Shown here: piece after piece, positions 21,194-31,165 of the stretch
How positions within the stretch are numbered: position 1 is the stretch's first letter
How the letters are laid out: each line of letters opens with the position of its first letter
Source of the DNA: Martensiomyces pterosporus
Lineage: Eukaryota > Kickxellomycota > Kickxellomycetes > Kickxellales > Kickxellaceae
NCBI GenBank assembly: GCA_025201845.1
Contig: MU603971.1
Coordinates: 1 to 64,000 of the forward strand
Reading direction: 5' to 3'
Length of the DNA stretch: 64,000 nt
Notes under the pieces: model-generated
What the model was told of the DNA's origin: nothing
Seen by the model: only the letters and a program-made list of their open reading frames with translations
The model's database searches: none
Position numbers and translations under genes: made by a program

Positions 21194-22274
21194 ATGGCCA
21201 CCTCTGTGCTTCTTCGTTGCTCTCCACGCATCAGTGCTGGCGCCGCTGGGCTCCTGGGAAAGGTAAGGGAGGGTGCTGTCAAGGGCACAGAGTATAAGAA
21301 CGCCACAAGAGCGACAGCAGGCCCTTCTCTCCTTTTCTGCTTCTCTAACCATCTCTTGTCGGACGCTCTTTCCCTTCGTCACAGCATAGCGTATGATGTC
21401 CAGCTCCGTTAGCGGAATCAAAAGCATGTGCGTTGTTGGTGCCGGCCAGATGGGCATCGGTATCGGCCTGGTCGCCGCACGCGTGGCCAAGCTCAACGTG
21501 CAGTTCATCGACAGCAGCCCAGCGCAGCTCGAGAAGGGCCTCTCGTTCCTCGACAAGCTTCTCGTCAAGGATGTGGCCAAGGGCCGGTGCACCGAGGATG
21601 AGCGCAGCGAGGTCAAGTCGCGCATCACCTCGGCTGGGAGCATCGGCAGTATGAGCCACGCCGACTTTGTGGTCGAGGCTGTGTCTGAGAACCCCGAGCT
21701 CAAGCGCGCCATCTTCACCCAGCTCTCCGAAAGGCTGTCCGAAGAAACGATCCTTGCCACCAACACGTCGTCCATCAGCATCACCAAGATCGCGTCGGCC
21801 GCCAAGAGACCCGACAACGTTATTGGAATGCACTTCATGAACCCCGTGCCCGTCATGAAGCTTGTCGAGATTATCCCCGGCCTGCAGACCTCCGAGCAGA
21901 CCCTTAGCACCACCCTGGCGTTGGCGCAGAAGATGGGGAAGACCACCACGATGTCGCAGGACGTGCCTGGGTTTATTGCCAACAGGCTGCTGATGCCGTA
22001 CATCAACGAGGCTGTGATTGCGCTCCAGGAGGGCATTGCCACAAAGGAGGACATTGACACGACGATGAAGCTCGGCACCAACAACCCCATGGGCCCACTG
22101 ACCCTGGCAGACTTCATTGGCCTGGACACCTGCCTGGCTATCATGAAGGTCCTGCACAACGAGCTGGGCGATTCAAAGTACCGCCCTGCCGTGCTCCTGC
22201 AGAAGTACGTCGATGCCGGATGGCTCGGTGTCAAGTCTGGCAAGGGCATCTACGACTACTCGAGCAAGAAGTAG
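21194..22274 (+). CDS. mitochondrial 3-hydroxyacyl-CoA dehydrogenase, two exons
   Basis: Exon 1 is 21194-21262 and exon 2 is 21390-22274; intron 127 nt (AAG|GTAAGG to GCATAG|CGT); about 317 residues. Exon 1 codes MATSVLLRCSPRISAG and a few more residues: a basic, Ser/Ala-rich, acid-free stretch typical of a mitochondrial presequence. Exon 2 carries the Rossmann motif VVGAGQMGIGIGLVAA, the catalytic His in VIGMHFMNPVPVMKLVEII, then DVPGFIANRLLMPYINEA and the C-terminal dimer domain with NNPMGPLTLADFIGLD. It oxidises L-3-hydroxyacyl-CoA with NAD in beta-oxidation. Exon 2 begins with its own ATG pair directly after the acceptor, so a shorter cytosolic form from an internal start is possible. Confidence 0.92.
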
Positions 22275-22476
22275 CGGATTCTGTTTTGCTCTAGTGCGGC
22301 TGCTGCTCTGAATAGACAGGGCTCCCGCTACCCATTTTATATCTGCTAGATACTAGAGGATAAAGATCAGCTGCTGTCGCCCTAGCAGGAAAATGCTCTA
22401 CACGCTCTCGCTCTTTCTTACTTTCTTGACCCTCACACGCTAGACCGCAGCACTGGCCAACTGAGACACTGCACCA

Positions 22477-23667
22477 ATGGCAACGGCGTCTCGGACACCG
22501 CTTTCGCTGTATGTCCACTGGCCGTACTGCTCGTTCTTGTGCAAGTTTTGCGCTTTCTCCAAAGCCCGGATCCCCGCCCAGGGCGTAGAGCACGATCGCA
22601 TCACAAGCGCCCTGCTAAGGGAGCTAAGGACATCGCTACTCCCGCACAAGGACAAGGTCATAACAAGCATATACTTTGGCGGCGGCACGCCATCGCTAGC
22701 CAGGCCCCAGCACATCGGGCAGATCATCGAGGAGGCCGGCAAGATCGCGCACCTGGCTCCGGGAGCCGAAATAACGCTCGAATCAAACCCGACATCCGCA
22801 GAGATCGAAAAGATGCGCGACTTCAAGCTGGCCGGCATCACTCGGTACTCCATCGGCGTGCAGACGCTGAACGACAAGTCTCTCGAGAAGATGGGCCGGC
22901 TGCACACGGGAGCCCAGGGACTGGCAGCCGTTGACCGGGCGAGGAGCCTGTTTCCAGGCCATGTCAATTTCGACATGATCTTTGGTTTTGAGGGCCAGAC
23001 AGCCGCCCAGTGGCAGAGGGAGCTCGAAGTGGCGCTTGACCACGCGGATAGGCACATATCAATCTACCAGCTGACGGTGGAGCCCGGAACCCCGCTTTAC
23101 CGGGACAGAAACGCCAAGCGCCTGGTGCTCCCGGGCGGGGACAGCCAGGCGAGCATGTACGAGGTGGCGGCGGAGCTGTGCAGAGGGCGGGGGTTCCGCC
23201 ATTACGAGGTGTCCAACTATGCTGTGGGCTTGGAGGCGGAGAGCGCGCACAACAAGAGCTACTGGCGGTGCCAGCAGTGGGTGGGCGTCGGGCCGAGTGC
23301 ACATTCGCGGTTTGTGGATCCATGCAGTGGCAGACGCATCAGCTCGGTAAGGATACCGGACACGAGGCGGTGGCTCCAGCGGTGCGAGGAGGCGGGCCAT
23401 GGCACGGCGAAAAGCACAGTCATCGAGGACGCCGACACCAAGCAGGAAGTCGTGGTGTTTGGCCTGCGTATGCTCGATGGCTTGGCCAATGCGCGCTTTC
23501 GCGAGTTCTCTCGTGGCCAGTCGCTGTCCGAGTTCCTTCGTATGGACCAAGTGAAGGAGTACGTGGGCCAGGGATACCTGACATGGGACGAGAGCACCGA
23601 GCACCTTGCGCCAACAGAGCGGGGACTCGAGGTGATTGACTCCATCCTGCTGGACATTGTCCCGTAG
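22477..23667 (+). CDS. HemW/RSAD1-like radical SAM protein
   Basis: 396 residues. The radical SAM cluster motif is CSFLCKFC at about residues 18-25, inside YVHWPYC, followed by IYFGGGTPSLA (SAM-binding GGGTP), ESNPT, GVQTLND, NFDMIFGFEGQT, VEPGTPLY and HYEVSNYAVG, and then the HemW-type C-terminal domain with HNKSYWRC. It belongs to the oxygen-independent coproporphyrinogen oxidase superfamily. The HemW branch (human RSAD1) is a haem-binding chaperone rather than a true HemN, and the CxxxCxxC without the extra HemN cysteine fits HemW. No clear mitochondrial presequence. Common model yeasts lack this gene as far as I know, so its presence supports an early-diverging fungus. Confidence 0.88.
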   Translation: MATASRTPLSLYVHWPYCSFLCKFCAFSKARIPAQGVEHDRITSALLRELRTSLLPHKDKVITSIYFGGGTPSLARPQHIGQIIEEAGKIAHLAPGAEITLESNPTSAEIEKMRDFKLAGITRYSIGVQTLNDKSLEKMGRLHTGAQGLAAVDRARSLFPGHVNFDMIFGFEGQTAAQWQRELEVALDHADRHISIYQLTVEPGTPLYRDRNAKRLVLPGGDSQASMYEVAAELCRGRGFRHYEVSNYAVGLEAESAHNKSYWRCQQWVGVGPSAHSRFVDPCSGRRISSVRIPDTRRWLQRCEEAGHGTAKSTVIEDADTKQEVVVFGLRMLDGLANARFREFSRGQSLSEFLRMDQVKEYVGQGYLTWDESTEHLAPTERGLEVIDSILLDIVP

Positions 23668-24392
23668 CGAAAGAGACCCAGGATGCAGCGATGCATTGGG
23701 CCTGTGAAAGAAAAGTCACGGCGGCAAGAAGACGCGCACCGGCGGATCTGCCTGTCATGCTCGCCCAGGCCTTGCAGCGACGTTCTGCCTGGGCGCCATT
23801 GTGCACGCGCCTGCGCTTTCACATGCCAGCATACATCGCCGCCAATTTTCACATATTGCCATTTTGTGCCTTGCTTTGCCTACATCCCAGCGCTCACGTG
23901 CTGGGGTGCTGGCACATAAATCCCACCCTTTCCTGTAGCTAGGGATACTGTGGCATCTGAGAGCAGCAGGTCCAGAATGCCATGCTCAAGGCATGGTGTG
24001 CCTTGTGTAGTGGAACGAAGCGGCGCTGGCAGATGGTGGGGAGCAGCCTACCGCGGCTGAGGTGGTGTGCTGATTTCAGTGTTTGGCGTGACTGGGAAAC
24101 AGCCACATCCCGCATCCCCTTCTTCCCCGCTTCTCTTCCCTTGTGTCTCCGACTGCAAAAGCACACGCACTCGTCCCTCTCTCGGCACTTTTCTTGGCTC
24201 GAATTTGCAGCCTAATTCGTACTGCGTAGCTGCCAATTCAAGCACGGCCCATTCTACACCTCTAAATACACCACGTCGCTCGCTCGCGCACGGACCCAGA
24301 GCTCGAAATAGACTGAGCGTCTTGCAAAACAGCCAGAGCAGCGGTGACCGCCACGTATCCCCTCGACCTGCATATACCCAGTCCCCAGTACA
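23668..24392. other. intergenic, promoter of the ABCD transporter
   Basis: 725 bp with no supportable gene. One CACGTG E-box lies at 23895-23900, followed about 15 bp later by a GGCACATAAATCCC TATA-like stretch. Confidence 0.55.
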
Positions 24393-26744
24393 ATGGCTGC
24401 GATCAATGGCGACTTGCTCGTCGGAGCAGCAGCAAATAGAGTACAGGATGCGCTGTACAAGCATGTGCACGCCTTCAAGCGCCGACAGCTCGCGCTACTG
24501 ACAAAGGTGGTGCTGGTGTACGCAAGGCACCAGAAGACCGTCCAGCGGTCAATTGTGGCTGTCATATGCCTGGGGATCCTCGAGCGCCTGCACAAGATCT
24601 TCAAGCTGATGACTGCCGAGCGAAAGGCTGCCGCAACAGCTGCGGATGCAGCGTCCAAGGGCAAAGTGAAGACGCGTGTGGGAGCGCAGCTCGACAAGCA
24701 GTTCTTCGACAACATGAAGCGGCTGGTTGCCATCGTGATCCCCGGCCTGGCAACCAGAGAGTTTGGCATGCTGCTCGCACACACGGCCCTGCTTGTCTTC
24801 CGCACCTTTTTGTCGGTGACGGTGGCTGCGCTGGATGGCCAGATTGTCAGCTCCCTGGTACGTCTGAATGGCCGCGAGTTTTTGACGGGAATCGCAAAGT
24901 GGATGGCCGTGGCCGTGCCTGCGACGCTGACAAACAGCCTGCTGGCGTACCTCCAGACCATGCTGTCCATCCGGTTCAGGCAGAACCTGACCGAGCATGT
25001 GCACAGAAAGTACCTGTCCAACAACACCTACTATGCGCTGGGCAACTTGGACGACCGCATCAAGAACGCAGACCAGCTTATTGCCGTCGACATCATGAAG
25101 TTCTCCAGCTCCCTGGCTGAGATCTACTCCAACCTGGCCAAGCCCACTCTGGATGCCTTCGTGTACAACATCCAGCTGGCAAAGAGCCTGGGCGTTGAGT
25201 CCCTGTTTGGCATCATGGTTATTATCCAGATGTCCATGGGCATGCTCCGCTTCCTCACTCCGCCGTTTGGCCAGCTGGTCGCGCAGGAGCAGAAGCTGGA
25301 GGGCGAGTTCTACTTCACGCACTCGCGCCTCATTGAGCACGCCGAGGAGGTGGCTCTGTACCGCGGCCACGAGGCAGAGAAGCGCACCATCACGCGAAGG
25401 TACCTTCGACTGGTCCGCCACATCAACCGCATATTCCGCCTGAATGTGTTCTATGGAATGCTCGAGGACTTTATTGTCAAGTACTTCTGGGGCGCCGCTG
25501 GACTTGTAGCCTGCGCGGCACCTGTGTTTGCCGAGCGGCTGCCGGGCGTCAAGGGCGCAGCGCCAACATCGTCGTCGATCTCGGATGTCGCTGGAGCCGT
25601 TGGCGCTGGCGGCAGCAGCCTTGGAAACCGCACCCGCGACTTTATCACCAACCGCAGGCTGCTTCTGAGCGGGTCCGACGCTCTTGGCCGCATGATGTAC
25701 TCGTACAAGGAGATCGTCGAGCTGGCTGGATACGCCGAGCGCGTCACCGACCTCCTGGCTGTCCTCGACGATGTGGGCGAGGGCAGGTATGTCAAGACGA
25801 GGGTTGGCAAGTCTGCCGAGAAGAGCCTCAACCCAGACGACGAGGAGGCCGATATCGTCAACCAGCGCGGGAAGCAGGTGGAGAGCGAGGACGATGTCGA
25901 GTTCATCGACGTGCCCATTGTCTCGCCCAACGGCGACGTGCTTGTGCGCAAGCTGAGCTTCCACGTAAAGCCCGGCATGCATCTTTTGATTGTCGGCCCC
26001 AATGGGTGCGGCAAGTCGTCGATGTTCCGCATCTTGGGCGGACTGTGGCCAGTGTACGGCGGCACAGTGCGCAAGCCCAGCATGAGCCAGATATTCTACA
26101 TCCCGCAGCGCCCCTACCTCCCCATCGGCAGCCTCCGCGACCAGATCATCTACCCAGACTGTGTGGCTGACATGGCCGCCAAGGGCGTTACCGACGACGA
26201 CCTTTTTGACATCCTCAGCGTTGTCCAGCTCGGCCATGTGGTTGAGCGCGAGGGGGGCTGGGACACCGTCAAGCTGTGGCGAGATGCGCTGTCTGGCGGC
26301 GACAAGCAGCGGGTGGCCATGGCGCGCCTGTTCTACCACCGCCCGCGCTACGCGATCATGGACGAGTGCACCAGTGCAGTGAGCATGGATGTCGAGAGGA
26401 TCATGTACACGCATGCGACCAGCCTGGGCATCACCCTGCTCACTGTCTCGCATAGACAGTCTCTGTGGCAGTACCACAACTACATCCTGCAGTATGACGG
26501 CCAGGGCGGATACATGTTCTCGAAGCTTGACCCGGAGCGCCGGATTGCGCTGCTGGAGGAGAAGCAGCAGATCGAGCAGGAGCTGGCGTCCATCAAGGAG
26601 CTCGAGGCGCGGCTGCACGACCTGGAGATGGAGCGCCGGATTGCGCTGCTGGAGGAGAAGCAGCAGATCGAGCAGGAGCTGGCGTCCATCAAGGAGCTCG
26701 AGGCGCGGCTGCACGACCTGGAGATGCAGGTCTCTGCATACTAA
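24393..26744 (+). CDS. peroxisomal ABC half-transporter, subfamily D
   Basis: 783 residues, one transmembrane half plus one ATP-binding half, the ABCD/ALDP/Pxa layout. The N-terminal membrane domain contains NPDQ-like [23 protein letters not shown] and the [13 protein letters not shown] motif that marks subfamily D. The nucleotide-binding domain has Walker [10 protein letters not shown] (about residue 535), signature LSGGDKQR (about 633), Walker [15 protein letters not shown] (about 652) and the switch His in [10 protein letters not shown]. Such half-transporters dimerise in the peroxisomal membrane and import very-long- or long-chain acyl-CoA. The C-terminal coiled coil is doubled: a 32-residue unit occurs twice with identical DNA. 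It may work with Pex3 and 3-hydroxyacyl-CoA dehydrogenase genes in this window, though the latter looks mitochondrial. Confidence 0.93.
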   Translation: MAAINGDLLVGAAANRVQDALYKHVHAFKRRQLALLTKVVLVYARHQKTVQRSIVAVICLGILERLHKIFKLMTAERKAAATAADAASKGKVKTRVGAQLDKQFFDNMKRLVAIVIPGLATREFGMLLAHTALLVFRTFLSVTVAALDGQIVSSLVRLNGREFLTGIAKWMAVAVPATLTNSLLAYLQTMLSIRFRQNLTEHVHRKYLSNNTYYALGNLDDRIKNADQLIAVDIMKFSSSLAEIYSNLAKPTLDAFVYNIQLAKSLGVESLFGIMVIIQMSMGMLRFLTPPFGQLVAQEQKLEGEFYFTHSRLIEHAEEVALYRGHEAEKRTITRRYLRLVRHINRIFRLNVFYGMLEDFIVKYFWGAAGLVACAAPVFAERLPGVKGAAPTSSSISDVAGAVGAGGSSLGNRTRDFITNRRLLLSGSDALGRMMYSYKEIVELAGYAERVTDLLAVLDDVGEGRYVKTRVGKSAEKSLNPDDEEADIVNQRGKQVESEDDVEFIDVPIVSPNGDVLVRKLSFHVKPGMHLLIVGPNGCGKSSMFRILGGLWPVYGGTVRKPSMSQIFYIPQRPYLPIGSLRDQIIYPDCVADMAAKGVTDDDLFDILSVVQLGHVVEREGGWDTVKLWRDALSGGDKQRVAMARLFYHRPRYAIMDECTSAVSMDVERIMYTHATSLGITLLTVSHRQSLWQYHNYILQYDGQGGYMFSKLDPERRIALLEEKQQIEQELASIKELEARLHDLEMERRIALLEEKQQIEQELASIKELEARLHDLEMQVSAY
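26535..26726 (+). repeat. exact 96-bp tandem duplication inside the ABCD gene
   Basis: 26535-26630 and 26631-26726 are identical over 96 bp. Each codes a 32-residue coiled-coil unit starting [12 protein letters not shown]. The frame is kept. Confidence 0.97.
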
Positions 26745-27042
26745 GTAGTGTGTGTGGCTGGGCTGCTCTTCCCTTGTCCACCGCTAATTTCCGCTCAGCA
26801 CCGCCCAGCTTCCAGCTGTCGCCGTTGCCACGCACCCAGCAGCCGGCGGTGTAGGGAGGGGGGTGCACCAGCCCGGACACCCGCATGCTGTTTTCGAGAA
26901 CGCAGCACCAGGCAACCGAGCCTGCCCCTCTTCTCCTTTCCTCTGCTCAACAGCCCCTTCAGCCCTTTCCTCTCTTTTCTTTCTCCTGTATTCATTTGCT
27001 TTTACCACACGCCCTCTTTGGCCAAGTGCATTCTCGCAGGCA

Positions 27043-27537
27043 ATGTCGTACGTGGACTTTGGAAAGGCCCTCGCTCAGCGAGCCTGGGCCGCCGCTGAAT
27101 TCGTCCACCAGCACGCGTTCCCCCTCTGCGGCGACCTCGTTCTGCGCTCAGGCGAGCAGTGGGGGCCCTTCAACGCCATCCTGAATGTCGTTGGAGCCAC
27201 CACGCTGACATACATGCTGGAGGCGTTTCTCGTGTATGCTGGGGCTCGGATAGCCATCTTCACTGTCCGCCTCTTCAGCGACACTCTGTACAGGATGCTG
27301 CGCTTCGCCCTGGCCATCCTGGTGATATCAGCGGGCGTTTTCCTGGGCCTGTACCTGTACTTCACATCGACGCCGCAGGGTCAGGATCAGGCGAGGTCGG
27401 CAGGCGGCAGCTTTTGGGTTGACCAGGCTCTGGGGTTCGCGAGCAGACTGGCGCCCATGTGGGACTCGACGCCGGGGAGACGGCATGGCACAAACGCGCC
27501 GCCGCCCATTAACTTCCAGTACCAGCCTGGGCGCTGA
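27043..27537 (+). CDS. small predicted membrane protein
   Basis: 164 residues from the ATG at 27043; the ORF upstream looks like pyrimidine-rich leader rather than protein. Hydrophobic segments lie at about residues 45-70 (AILNVVGATTLTYMLEAFLVYAGA) and 85-106 (MLRFALAILVISAGVFLGLYLYF). The C-terminus is polar and Pro-rich. Two membrane passes in a short protein recall nuclear-envelope/ER proteins such as Apq12, but nothing specific is recognisable. It is convergent with the SRR1-like gene, 97 bp apart. Confidence 0.7.
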   Translation: MSYVDFGKALAQRAWAAAEFVHQHAFPLCGDLVLRSGEQWGPFNAILNVVGATTLTYMLEAFLVYAGARIAIFTVRLFSDTLYRMLRFALAILVISAGVFLGLYLYFTSTPQGQDQARSAGGSFWVDQALGFASRLAPMWDSTPGRRHGTNAPPPINFQYQPGR

Positions 27538-27634
27538 GGGTTAGAAACGCACGGCTTTTTTTTTATTTACTCTCCTGGCGTCTTTTGAATATCATTTCTG
27601 TATTGGTTTTACATGCTCAAGTGCGCCGCCGCTC

Positions 27635-28621
27635 CTACACTGGCGTAAAGTCGATGGAGCCCACGCTGGCTTGCTCCACATACTGAACGCAGGTGTCGTT
27701 GAACGCGTAGGGGCTGTGTCGAAGCGCAAGCAGCTTCTCGCTTGGGAGCTCGACTTTTGCCAAATGCGCGAGTATGCGGCGGATGTGCGGCGACCGCCTC
27801 GAGAACTCCTCGTTCCCCTGGCTCTCTCTGTACCCGCTGAAGTGGTTCCCGATGACCATGACGCGCGTGAGCGCCTCCCCCGAGAAGTTGGTTTCCACGA
27901 GGTTGTTGTAGAGGAACTGCTCGCAGTGCGGCATATAGAACAGCGTCCTCTTCGATGCCCTGCGCTTGGCCTCCTCGTTCTCGTCAATGATTGCGATGCC
28001 AAACCCTTTGTATGTCTGCACGTCGGCCTCCGACGTGACAGGGTCGAATGCCAGCATGCGGGCGGGTTCTTGCACCTGGTCGCTCAGTAGCAGGGCAAGC
28101 GACAGCTGCCACTGCGACACCTGTGTGTCGAGCGAGCCGATCCCGTAGCAGACGATCTCTTCGGGCGCAAACGCCTTGACTGCACCAATGCAGTCGCCAA
28201 GAGCGCGGTAGAACTTGCTGTCCTTGAGTGCCCCCTTCTTTGCCAGTACCCCGCTGGCCTGCCTGGCAGCAATCGCGCTGGTGCTCTCCTGCTCTGGCAG
28301 CAGCTTTGCGCCCAGCGTGTACAGGCCTGGGTTTACACTCGAGTCGTCGTCGTCGTCGGAACCGGCTGCTGGCAGCTTAAGCAGCGTTGGCGGCTGGTGC
28401 CGTTTGCCCCGCCTAGGCTTTCTTTTGACAAGCGTGAACTCGCCACCATCATCCTGATCCTGATCCTGCCTGCGTGCCTGCACCGAGCACGCGGTCTTGG
28501 CCGCGCGTGGCGGGTGTAGTGTTGTTGGCGACAAAGCGTGTGATGCGCGCCAATGCGGAGTATGCCGGCTGCTACAAAGGAGATCGAAGCCAAGCAGGCG
28601 TGTGGTTTGAGATCTATTCAA
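27635..28621 (-). CDS. SRR1-like protein; start codon not found
   Basis: The open frame is up to 328 codons but opens at a TTG. The first in-frame ATG lies deep inside the domain. The conserved part runs from FTLVKRKPR through VCYGIGSLDTQVSQWQLSLALLL, FDPV, YKGFGIAIID and FYMPHCEQFLYNNLVE, which is the SRR1 domain of plant SRR1 and fungal Ber1, linked to circadian/phytochrome signalling in plants and microtubule-related phenotypes in yeast. Molecular activity is unknown. A DQDQDQDD stretch precedes the domain. There is no ATG on this strand, in any frame, between about 28460 and the end of the neighbouring gpi1 gene, so the start must come from a split codon, a distant exon, a non-AUG codon or a sequence error. 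Confidence 0.75.
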   Translation of the reverse strand: MNRSQTTRLLGFDLLCSSRHTPHWRASHALSPTTLHPPRAAKTACSVQARRQDQDQDDGGEFTLVKRKPRRGKRHQPPTLLKLPAAGSDDDDDSSVNPGLYTLGAKLLPEQESTSAIAARQASGVLAKKGALKDSKFYRALGDCIGAVKAFAPEEIVCYGIGSLDTQVSQWQLSLALLLSDQVQEPARMLAFDPVTSEADVQTYKGFGIAIIDENEEAKRRASKRTLFYMPHCEQFLYNNLVETNFSGEALTRVMVIGNHFSGYRESQGNEEFSRRSPHIRRILAHLAKVELPSEKLLALRHSPYAFNDTCVQYVEQASVGSIDFTPV

Positions 28622-28763
28622 CAGTGGAGAAGAGGAGAAAGAGGAGAAATATATGCTGCAGGGTGGGGGAGAAGAGAAAAGGAAAATGAGCGCAAGCGGA
28701 TGAGTGGATCAAAATGGCCCCACAGCGCAGAAAAAGAGGGTGCGCTGGGAGGCTAGAGCTTGC

Positions 28764-30818
28764 TCACTCGGCTTTGGCACGCTTTGTTGCTGCTACTGCT
28801 GCCGAGGCCTCGTTGGCTGACGCGAGCCCAGGAATCATCGTGTGCTGTAGCCGGGGCACAGGATGGACCACCTCGCCGACTAGCAGCGACCTCAGCAAGC
28901 CCGACGACAGATAGTTGGCGCTGAATTGCACCCAGAGCTGGTAGTACTGGAAGAAAATCGCCGTGACTGGCACCGGCGTCACCTCCATCTGCACAACCGT
29001 GACATTGAGGCGGTTTCTGGCCGACAGCGGGATGGGGTCCCGCGACACGCGCACGGGGGATCCAGGCAGGACCCATGCCGGCTCCACAAACCTGCGCGCA
29101 CTCTTGCTATTCATGTCGTATGCGACGCCGCCAGGGAACATCCGCGGGTCGCGCAGCCGCAGGATGACGTAGAATATCGGGCAGTGGTTGAGTATCCCAA
29201 GAAGGATCTCGAGCAGTCCCTGGGCCATTATCACTGCGAGCCGGCGGCCTGCAAAGGTGACATAGTAGACGAGGACTGTAGGGAACAAATACGTGAGCAG
29301 AGTGAACAGGATGGTGCCGATGAGGAGCTGGTCCAGGTCGTAGTCGCAGCTGTCGATGCGGTTTCGCAGCACGTTGTGCTTGCGCCCTCTGAACAGGTTG
29401 AACAGCGAATAAAGCGTCACCTGCTGCCAGTGGAAGATGCGCGTGGCGACCATGTAGAACCAATATGTGTGCAATGTCGTCAGTGCCAGCGTATCTGACA
29501 GGATTGCCAGCTGCATCGAGCACCCGCCAACAAACCCAGACCAGCCAGCGATGATAACCACAGCACGCACATACTGCGTTATCGGCTGGAAAGTGATGGT
29601 CCAGAAGTGGATGAGCCAGAGGAAGAGCTCGGCCAGAAACCCGTCCAGCCCGTTGTTCAGCTTCAGCCCCGCCGGCCACCCGCGCAGCCAGACGATCATA
29701 TACTCGAGCGATGTCACCGTGTAGCGCTTGAGGTTTGTGACGATAAAGTCGCCGACAGCATGCGAGTGGATCACTAGGAGCGTGCCCAGGACACACCCGA
29801 GCATGACGTCTACGACGATGACCCAGATGCTGTTCCAGAAGCTTGCATACTGCGCGTTGTGCCGGAGGCCGTGTGTTGGCTTGCGCGTGTGGTAGCTGGC
29901 GCGCCATTGCTCGATCAGATACGCAATCCGACGCACCACAAGATCCATCTGCTGCCCAACAGCAGAAAACTCCTTGGCCTTTATCCTTAGCACGCTCGTG
30001 TCGAGGAGTCGCAAAAAGTGGGCTGAGAACGCAAGAAACATGCTGCACGCCCATGTAAACACTGCGTTTGCCGATGCCCGCGATCGCTCCACTGCCCGTT
30101 TGTTCGTTTCGGATGATATGCTGTTCCACACAAACTTGCGCAGGCTTGGGTGGTCTGAGCCCTTGCTGCTGCTGCTGCCGCGCATATGCGCATTAACTTG
30201 TGCGGCTGCATTTACATGGTCAAGCACGTGCTGTAGTGGGGACCGGCTGCTGGCAACCAAGCCACTCGATGCATGCCCGGCGGTCTCCGTAGTCAGATCA
30301 AGGTTGATTGGGCACGCAGTGTAGAAGTGCCATGGCTCTTCGGCGCTCTGCTCATACAGGGTCACGATGATCCGCCCAGGCACCACTGTGCCAGCGGACA
30401 TGACACTGCGGAATGCCACTTGTGTGCGCGCCGTAAATGCATCAAGCCAAATGTCGCTTGCATCGCGTACGTCTGGCTCATACAGCCCCTCTCCTTCGCG
30501 GCTTAGATACCCGACAATCCTTGGCGGCATTAGCAGCGGATTTGACTGCCGCCTAGAACGCCTGTCTCTGCGAGAGCCATCGCTTGTCTCGGCAGCAACG
30601 AGCTCTGCATCGCATATCTGCTGCTGGTGGAATTCGGCCAGATATGCAGCTATCTGGTCCGCATTGGCAAACGAGGCCTTGCTAGCGACCACGACCCCAC
30701 CCGCGCCAAGATCCCACCCCACCAGATATCCACTCTCGGCGATTGCCTGGCACAGGTGCTTTGGCCAGTACACCTTGACAACATATTCGCGGATGCCTGC
30801 CTCTGCCTGGAACGTCAT
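28764..30818 (-). CDS. gpi1: GPI N-acetylglucosaminyltransferase subunit Gpi1/PIG-Q
   Basis: 684 residues, ATG at 30818. Several membrane segments fill the C-terminal half (about residues 330-560). Between them lies the family signature LFNLFRGRKHNVLRNRIDSCDYDLDQLLIGTILFTL, in which the charged NVLRNRID and YDLDQLL blocks are diagnostic of Gpi1/PIG-Q, and then ILLGILNHCPIFYVILRLRDP. The product is an ER membrane subunit of the complex that adds GlcNAc to phosphatidylinositol, the first step of GPI-anchor synthesis. The N-terminal third is less conserved. A possible GPI-anchored product is encoded at 35777. Its stop lies 143 bp from the SRR1-like ORF on the same strand. Confidence 0.9.
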   Translation of the reverse strand: MTFQAEAGIREYVVKVYWPKHLCQAIAESGYLVGWDLGAGGVVVASKASFANADQIAAYLAEFHQQQICDAELVAAETSDGSRRDRRSRRQSNPLLMPPRIVGYLSREGEGLYEPDVRDASDIWLDAFTARTQVAFRSVMSAGTVVPGRIIVTLYEQSAEEPWHFYTACPINLDLTTETAGHASSGLVASSRSPLQHVLDHVNAAAQVNAHMRGSSSSKGSDHPSLRKFVWNSISSETNKRAVERSRASANAVFTWACSMFLAFSAHFLRLLDTSVLRIKAKEFSAVGQQMDLVVRRIAYLIEQWRASYHTRKPTHGLRHNAQYASFWNSIWVIVVDVMLGCVLGTLLVIHSHAVGDFIVTNLKRYTVTSLEYMIVWLRGWPAGLKLNNGLDGFLAELFLWLIHFWTITFQPITQYVRAVVIIAGWSGFVGGCSMQLAILSDTLALTTLHTYWFYMVATRIFHWQQVTLYSLFNLFRGRKHNVLRNRIDSCDYDLDQLLIGTILFTLLTYLFPTVLVYYVTFAGRRLAVIMAQGLLEILLGILNHCPIFYVILRLRDPRMFPGGVAYDMNSKSARRFVEPAWVLPGSPVRVSRDPIPLSARNRLNVTVVQMEVTPVPVTAIFFQYYQLWVQFSANYLSSGLLRSLLVGEVVHPVPRLQHTMIPGLASANEASAAVAATKRAKAE

Positions 30819-30880
30819 TTCACAGAGACGACTGCAGAGCCCTTGCTATCTCCACGGAGAGAAGACGTGTCTATCTGCTG

Positions 30881-31165
30881 TCAGAAGCTGCCTCGGCGCT
30901 TCAGATGCTCCCTTGCAGATGTCCTAAATGCGTATCCCGTGCTGTTTTGTGCCTCCCAGTCAGCGACACTCGCTAATGGCCAGAGCAGCAGGCAGAGCGA
31001 GCAGATGGTGCCGAGAATGCCCAGAGCTACAAGTAGCGTTGGCGAAAGCTGTCCAAGCTGGTTGAAGGCAGCCTCCTTGATTTGGTCCCAGTTTAAGGGG
31101 TTGAAGTGGCGGGTGAGGTATCCGATAGCAAAGGCGATAAGCACTAGCCGAACCTGGTCGAGCAT
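30881..31165 (-). CDS. 94-residue predicted two-pass membrane protein
   Basis: The ATG at 31165 opens a 94-codon frame with hydrophobic segments at about residues 4-20 (QVRLVLIAFAIGYLT) and 42-67 (PTLLVALGILGTICSLCLLLWPLA), then a polar, basic C-terminus. It ends 62 bp before the gpi1 start on the same strand, and its start faces LEO1 across a 447-bp shared promoter. No family recognised. Position, clean ATG and membrane pattern favour a real gene. Confidence 0.6.
   Translation of the reverse strand: MLDQVRLVLIAFAIGYLTRHFNPLNWDQIKEAAFNQLGQLSPTLLVALGILGTICSLCLLLWPLASVADWEAQNSTGYAFRTSAREHLKRRGSF

Noticed and set aside
21179..22249. 356-codon antisense ORF over the hydroxyacyl-CoA dehydrogenase gene
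   Set aside because: Same cause: high GC3 leaves few antisense stops. No domain.
24549..26714. 721-codon antisense ORF opposite the ABC transporter
   Set aside because: Mirror of a GC-rich, codon-biased gene; the sense strand has full ABCD motifs and the antisense product has none.
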